NCBI RefSeq assembly: GCF_001971705.1
Contig: NZ_CP019327.1
Location: forward strand, 2,170,001-2,234,000
Direction of reading: 5' to 3'
Origin: Natronorubrum daqingense
Lineage (GTDB): Archaea; Halobacteriota; Halobacteria; Halobacteriales; Natrialbaceae
Length of the DNA stretch: 64,000 nucleotides
In this document: piece by piece, positions 60,906-64,000 of the stretch
How positions within the stretch are numbered: position 1 is the first letter of the stretch
Layout of the letters: each line of letters begins with the position of its first letter
Notes under the pieces: model-generated
Databases searched by the model: none
The model's input: only the letters and a program-made list of their open reading frames with translations
Told to the model about the DNA's origin: nothing
Made by a program: the position numbers and the translations under genes

Positions 60906-60934
60906 GCTCGACGAAAACCCGTTCATGCCAAAAA

Positions 60935-60959
60935 GCCGGTCTCGCTTCGCTCGACCGGC
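60935..60959. terminator. Second GC-rich hairpin downstream of tmk
   Basis: A 7-bp stem gccggtc and gaccggc encloses an 11-base loop made of tcgcttcgctc. It is one of a cluster of hairpins in this gap. Confidence 0.4.
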
Positions 60960-61063
60960 GAATCGCGCTCACTACCGGGTCCTTCGGACCGCTCGTTCGC
61001 GCGAATGCTCGTGTTCGATTCGCAGATGTATTGAACGATTGTTCGATCTCTGAATAGGTTCTA

Positions 61064-61222
61064 TGGCCGGGCGCGCGCCTCGAGCACCGCGAGCGGCGCG
61101 CAACCCGGGGAAAGGCAGGCTGGTGTCCAGAAAATCACCGCGAGCGAGGCCGCAGGCCGAGCGAGCGGGCCGACGACCGATGTGAGTGACTGAAGGGAAC
61201 GAACGGAGGGAGGAGTGCTTTT
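61064..61222. repeat. Left arm of 159-bp inverted repeat flanking asnC-trkA-asnC
   Basis: This block is the reverse complement of 62663-62821, about 89% identical by eye over 159 aligned positions: a 32-bp perfect block at one end, a variable middle of about 16 bp, and about 80 bp with two mismatches at the other end (through gtgactgaagggaacgaacg). It lies downstream of the minus-strand asnC-domain gene stop. Confidence 0.8.
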
Positions 61223-61244
61223 GGTCCAGGTTTTACCGAGGGAC

Positions 61245-61281
61245 GCCGCGCTGACGGCAGCAAGGCGGCCGTCAGCGCGGC
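61245..61281. terminator. 14-bp perfect hairpin 3' of the left AsnC-domain gene
   Basis: gccgcgctgacggc (61245-61258) pairs perfectly with gccgtcagcgcggc (61268-61281) around a 9-base loop. It lies 25 bp past the stop of the gene at 61306-61536, in its transcription direction, and may act as its terminator or mRNA end. Confidence 0.6.
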
Positions 61282-61305
61282 AGACCGCAGGGTAAAAGCT
61301 GGGTT

Positions 61306-61536
61306 CTAGTCCATCGCGATGTACGTCTGCGTGTTCTCGATGCCCGAAATGCCCTGTATCTGGGTTGCGGCGATTTCTTTGACCGCCGCCGGGGTGTCGA
61401 CTTGCGCTTTCGCGATGATGTCGACGTCGCCGGCGACGATGTGAGCCGATTGGACACCGTCGAGGTCCTGAATACTCTCTCGCAGTCGATCCGCCTCGCC
61501 CGTATTCGCCTTGATCATGATAAACGCTGTTACCAT
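61306..61536 (-). CDS. Lrp/AsnC ligand-binding-domain protein (no HTH), left copy
   Basis: Predicted 76 residues: VTAFIMIKANTGEADRLRES and SAHIVAGDVDIIAKAQV are the RAM/ligand-binding domain of Lrp/AsnC regulators, without any helix-turn-helix. Such stand-alone RAM domains bind small molecules such as amino acids and often dimerise. It is translationally coupled to the TrkA_N gene (TGATG overlap), so it probably senses a ligand for that protein. A paralogue (about 45% identical by eye) lies at 62377-62607 in inverse orientation. Confidence 0.82.
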   Translation of the reverse strand: MVTAFIMIKANTGEADRLRESIQDLDGVQSAHIVAGDVDIIAKAQVDTPAAVKEIAATQIQGISGIENTQTYIAMD

Positions 61537-62255
61537 CAGTTCACACCTCCTGTGCTCGAGGTCGCATCCGAGCCCGCGTTAGCACTCGCCTCCCGTTCCG
61601 ACTCGCCGATCAGCAGTTGTCGAATCGTGCTCAACACGTCGTAATCTGCGAGCACCACGAGTCGATCACCGACCTCGAGCGAGAGGTCGTCGCCGGGTAA
61701 CTCGAGTTCCTGTCCGGATTTGCCGAAGGCGAGGACGGTCGCGTGTGCGGGCAGTTGCAGTTCGTTGACCGTGTAGCCGTTGGTCGGGGCCTCGTCCGTG
61801 ATCGTGTGCTCGACGACCTGTAAATGGGGCGCGATATCCGCAATCGCCCGAATCGTGCCCCCGAGCAGCGCGTTTTTCGCGCTGATGGCACCCAGCCGTT
61901 CGGGGTAGATCACCTCGTCGACTTCGTCGGCGTACGTCCGATAGATGTTCTCACGGTAGGCCTCGTCGATCCGCATGATCGTCCGGCAGCCGTGGTGGTT
62001 GGCGATCATACAGGCCGTGAAGTTGACGTTTAGGTCGCCCGTCAGGGCCCCCAAGGCGTCAGCGTCGGCTATTCCGGCTGTCTCGAGCACGTCTTCTTTC
62101 GAGCCGTCGCCGTCGACGACGGTGAACTCTTGGGAACGGGCCCGGCGAATCATCCCCTCGTCGCGTTCGATTAGCGTCACCTCGTGGCCTTCGTCTCGGA
62201 GGACGCGCGCCGTGCGCAAGCCGACTCGTCCTGCCCCGATAATCACGAACCGCAT
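61536..62255 (-). CDS. TrkA_N/TrkA_C potassium-channel regulatory protein
   Basis: Predicted 239 residues. The Rossmann motif MRFVIIGAGRVGLRTARVL is TrkA_N (RCK), binding NAD(H) or ATP, and the second half (TVNELQLPAHATVLAFGKSG, then LEVGDRLVVLADYDVLS) is the TrkA_C domain. These units gate potassium transport. There is no neighbouring ion channel gene. Start ATG 62255. Its stop overlaps the left AsnC gene, and a divergent right AsnC copy begins 121 bp upstream. Confidence 0.85.
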   Translation of the reverse strand: MRFVIIGAGRVGLRTARVLRDEGHEVTLIERDEGMIRRARSQEFTVVDGDGSKEDVLETAGIADADALGALTGDLNVNFTACMIANHHGCRTIMRIDEAYRENIYRTYADEVDEVIYPERLGAISAKNALLGGTIRAIADIAPHLQVVEHTITDEAPTNGYTVNELQLPAHATVLAFGKSGQELELPGDDLSLEVGDRLVVLADYDVLSTIRQLLIGESEREASANAGSDATSSTGGVN

Positions 62256-62337
62256 GGCCCGGAGTACGCTCGCCCCACCAATAAGCTTGCCCCCAAGTAC
62301 CATGCTAGACGTTCAGTTTCCGCTCGAGAACGGGCAA

Positions 62338-62347
62338 AGTTTTTAGT
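62338..62347 (+). promoter_or_regulatory. AT-rich promoter element for the right AsnC-domain gene
   Basis: agtttttagt lies 30-39 bp before the ATG at 62377, in the divergent promoter between the TrkA gene and the right AsnC gene. Confidence 0.35.
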
Positions 62348-62376
62348 CGTGTGATAGTGTACCACACCTTCGAGCG

Positions 62377-62607
62377 ATGGTTCACGCATTTATTATGGTG
62401 AAGACGGCAGCCGGGAAATCAGAGGGGCTCCTCGAGTCGATTCGTGACCTCGAGGCAGTGTCCGACGCGCACATCGTCGCTGGCGACTACGACATTATCG
62501 TCGAGATCGACGCCGCGGAAGTCTACGATATCCTTCAGAGCGTCTCCTCAGAATTACAGAGCCTCGAGGGCGTCACGGAGACGAAGACGTACATCGCGAT
62601 GGACTAG
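62377..62607 (+). CDS. Lrp/AsnC ligand-binding-domain protein (no HTH), right copy
   Basis: Predicted 76 residues: VHAFIMVKTAAGKSEGLLES and DAHIVAGDYDIIVEIDAA. Identical design to the left copy, with the same TYIAMD C-terminus. Its presence on the other side of the TrkA gene in opposite orientation makes the locus nearly palindromic. Probably binds a ligand; a homo- or hetero-dimer with the left copy is possible. Confidence 0.82.
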   Translation: MVHAFIMVKTAAGKSEGLLESIRDLEAVSDAHIVAGDYDIIVEIDAAEVYDILQSVSSELQSLEGVTETKTYIAMD

Positions 62608-62626
62608 CACCGAAGTTTTGCGCTAC

Positions 62627-62645
62627 GGGTCGGCTTCGCCGACCC
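62627..62645. terminator. Hairpin 3' of the right AsnC-domain gene
   Basis: gggtcggc and gccgaccc form a perfect 8-bp stem around the loop ttc, followed by an A/T run (aaaaattcg). It lies 20 bp past the TAG stop of the right AsnC gene, a plausible transcription end. Confidence 0.55.
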
Positions 62646-62662
62646 TCGGCAAAAATTCGATT

Positions 62663-62821
62663 AAAAGCACTCCTCCCTCCGTTCGTTCCCTTCAGTCACT
62701 CACATCGGTCGTCGGCCCGCTCGCTCAGCCTGCGGCTTCGCTCGCGGTCGATGAACGGTCGCATGCCTGCCTTTCCCCGAGGCGCGCACCGCTCGCGGTG
62801 CTCGAGGCGCGCGCCCGGCCA
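62663..62821. repeat. Right arm of 159-bp inverted repeat
   Basis: Reverse complement of 61064-61222 (see left arm). It begins aaaagcactcctccctccg and ends at a GC-rich block ggcgcgcgcccggcc. It lies downstream of the plus-strand AsnC gene, so both arms sit beyond the 3' ends of the two paralogous genes. Confidence 0.8.
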
Positions 62822-62882
62822 TCTGAACGACGTGAATCCGAGCTCAAAAGAGAATAAGCGGACGACGACCGGTCGCTCGTTT

Positions 62883-63407
62883 TTACATCGGCATCCCGCC
62901 GCTCTCTCCCTCGCTGGCCTGCTGGCCGCGGCCCTGTGCGTTCTCGAGCAACGTCGCGGCGGGGCCACGGTACTCGTAGCCGGGGATAATTCCCTGTGCG
63001 TACGTTCCTTCGACGTACTCGACGAGCGTCTTCGCGTCCTCGACGCCCTCGCCGGCGTCCCAGGCGGAGTACTCGAGTGAGACCGTCACGTTGCTCGCTT
63101 CGCGTTCGACCACCGGGTCGTCGTGGGTGTCGGTGTACGCGACGGTGTAGACGTCCTCGAGTCGTCGCTCGAGCGTCTCGAACCAGCCGTCTTCGACGAC
63201 TGACGCGACGGTCTCGCCGGCGACGGCGGCGTCGAGGGTGGGGAGCGTGACGGTGACGTGAAATCGGCCGGCTCGCTTATCTGGGGCGGGTTCGGCGTCG
63301 ATTTGGGTCTCGAAGACGGTCGTCTCGAGTGCGAAAGCGTCGTCTGCGCGCGCGAACGCGTCGTGAGACTCGAGTCCGGCCGCGATTTCCTCGGGAAGGG
63401 TGCTCAT
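62883..63407 (-). CDS. Haloarchaeal protein of unknown function (DUF5813-like)
   Basis: Predicted 174 residues, acidic, mixed alpha/beta. The pattern FALETTVFETQIDAEPAPDK, then FHVTVTLPTLDAAVAGETV and YVEGTYAQGIIPGYEYRGPA, is what I recall for a conserved haloarchaeal family. A C-terminal Gln/Gly/Ser tail follows. No catalytic motif is evident. Confidence 0.72.
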   Translation of the reverse strand: MSTLPEEIAAGLESHDAFARADDAFALETTVFETQIDAEPAPDKRAGRFHVTVTLPTLDAAVAGETVASVVEDGWFETLERRLEDVYTVAYTDTHDDPVVEREASNVTVSLEYSAWDAGEGVEDAKTLVEYVEGTYAQGIIPGYEYRGPAATLLENAQGRGQQASEGESGGMPM

Positions 63408-63602
63408 TATGAATTCGAAGGGGCGTGAGCGAAAAGGGTGTTACGCTGTCGGCCGACTGTATCGTGGGGCTACTATCACGAAGGTAACTGTTACAGCGGG
63501 TAAATCGCCATACTGCGGCGGGATCGTTTCACGATCGTAGTCGCGGCTTTCGGGGACAAATGGGCTGCATTACTACAACGGATATTGCCGTTTTCCGTCG
63601 GC

Positions 63603-63782
63603 ATGAGTCTCGATAAACACGCCGCCGAACGCCGCCGATTCGCTCGTCTGCTCGGAACCGACGGCGAACTCGGCTGTGGCTTGCCGATCGGCACCCACTC
63701 GAGTCGCCACGCCGGCGACGATGCCGACCGCGACCATCCTCCGAAACGAACGGCACCCTCGAGCGACTCGAGCGGTGAGTAG
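63603..63782 (+). CDS. Small haloarchaeal hypothetical protein
   Basis: Predicted 59 residues: MSLDKHAAERRRFARLLGTD, then a Gly-Cys-Gly stretch and a His/Asp/Arg-rich disordered tail. The start fits an ATG at 63603, six codons into a longer frame. No domain recognised. Confidence 0.5.
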   Translation: MSLDKHAAERRRFARLLGTDGELGCGLPIGTHSSRHAGDDADRDHPPKRTAPSSDSSGE

Positions 63783-63813
63783 GTGCAGAAAGGGAGTGCG
63801 TCGACGCGGGTAA

Positions 63814-64000
63814 TTACTCGATTTCGCGGGAGTCGAGGAACGAATTGAGCGCCGTCGCGACCTCTTCGAAGTCCTTGACGGTGAGTCCGTCGGTCGTGAC
63901 GAAGACGCCTTCGCTATCGTTCGTGACGCGGATGAGGAAGCCGTTGTCGAAGACGCGGATCGTGTAGTTGTAGTCGCCGAGTTCCGACCCGTCGTAGGCC
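63814..64000 (-). CDS. C-terminal fragment of a hypothetical protein (5' end beyond window)
   Basis: A minus-strand frame entering from the right edge ends at TAA (63814-63816), giving 61 residues plus a partial codon. The sequence (YTIRVFDNGFLIRVTNDSEG, VFVTTDGLTVKDFEEVATAL) is strand-rich then helical, as in conserved haloarchaeal proteins of unknown function. Nothing more can be said. Confidence 0.6.
   Translation of the reverse strand, partial: AYDGSELGDYNYTIRVFDNGFLIRVTNDSEGVFVTTDGLTVKDFEEVATALNSFLDSREIE

Larger units (their letters stand above)
60819..61305. other. Hairpin-rich intergenic region downstream of tmk
   Basis: 487 bp without a gene. It holds hairpins ggtgcgc/gcgcacc (60889-60905), gccggtc/gaccggc (60935-60959), the left arm of the 159-bp inverted repeat (61064-61222) and the 14-bp hairpin (61245-61281). 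Confidence 0.65.

Noticed and set aside
61064-62821. Inverted repeat interpreted as an insertion-sequence terminal repeat.
   Set aside because: No transposase lies between the arms and no target-site duplication was seen; the enclosed genes are cellular regulators, so a repeat or recombination origin is more likely than an IS element.
1-64000. Search for tRNA, rRNA and CRISPR arrays by eye.
   Set aside because: No cloverleaf-like segments with a conserved T-arm and no regularly spaced repeats were found; a covariance-model search would be decisive.

Overview
The window is 64 kb of high-GC, gene-dense chromosome from a halophilic archaeon (class Halobacteria). Evidence: very acidic predicted proteins, twin-arginine and Tat-lipobox secretion signals, many short genes with a TATA-like box about 25-30 bp upstream of the start codon (leaderless mRNAs), archaeal-only genes (aRF1, L40e, Tsr3, CetZ1) and a coenzyme F420 pathway. 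A Natrialba/Natrinema/Haloterrigena-type genus is my guess from gene content only. No rRNA, tRNA or CRISPR array was seen.

Layout. 1-6.1 kb: C-terminal end of a zinc-ribbon protein, a Tat-secreted hypothetical, a geranylgeranyl-reductase-family flavoprotein, a small coiled-coil membrane protein, then an acidic orphan protein translationally coupled to an aldehyde:ferredoxin-oxidoreductase (AOR) homologue that lacks the iron-sulfur cysteines. 6.3-11.8 kb, divergent from it: a formate-dehydrogenase-like molybdoenzyme operon (catalytic, 4x[4Fe-4S], NrfD membrane subunit, TorD chaperone). 11.8-16.7 kb: hydroxyisobutyrate-dehydrogenase-like enzyme, S9 peptidase, acidic membrane-anchored protein, glycosyltransferase. 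16.8-17.6 kb is a small accessory patch: AT-richer membrane gene, likely transposase remnant, purine-rich repeats. 17.6-26.2 kb: trpB, pstSCAB, a YeiH-type transporter with a 46-aa membrane microprotein, and an orphan nuoCD.

26.7-38.3 kb: hexapeptide acyltransferase, zinc-ribbon proteins, TraB-like protein, aRF1, MinD-like ATPase, Tat lipoprotein, argS, udk, Nudix hydrolase, threonine-synthase-like and aspartoacylase-like pair. 38.5-50 kb: acyl-CoA dehydrogenase, SpoIIM-type membrane protein, rhodanese-metallo-beta-lactamase fusion, Rieske fusion protein, Tsr3, L40e, small regulators, DUF5786/DUF99 pair. 50-57.5 kb: purC, an MFS transporter, and three F420 biosynthesis genes (cofH, cofG, cofC) interleaved with an SDR and a small membrane protein. 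57.7-64 kb: cetZ1, an NDUFA9-like protein, tmk, then a TrkA_N protein flanked by two inverted AsnC-ligand-domain paralogues and a 159-bp inverted repeat, and three hypotheticals.

The points most worth a second look are the cysteine-less AOR beside the formate-dehydrogenase-like operon, the inverted-repeat-flanked asnC-trkA-asnC locus, the Rieske fusion, the orphan nuoCD and the microprotein ahead of the YeiH gene. The rest is ordinary haloarchaeal housekeeping. All similarity statements are from reading the translations; no database search was run.
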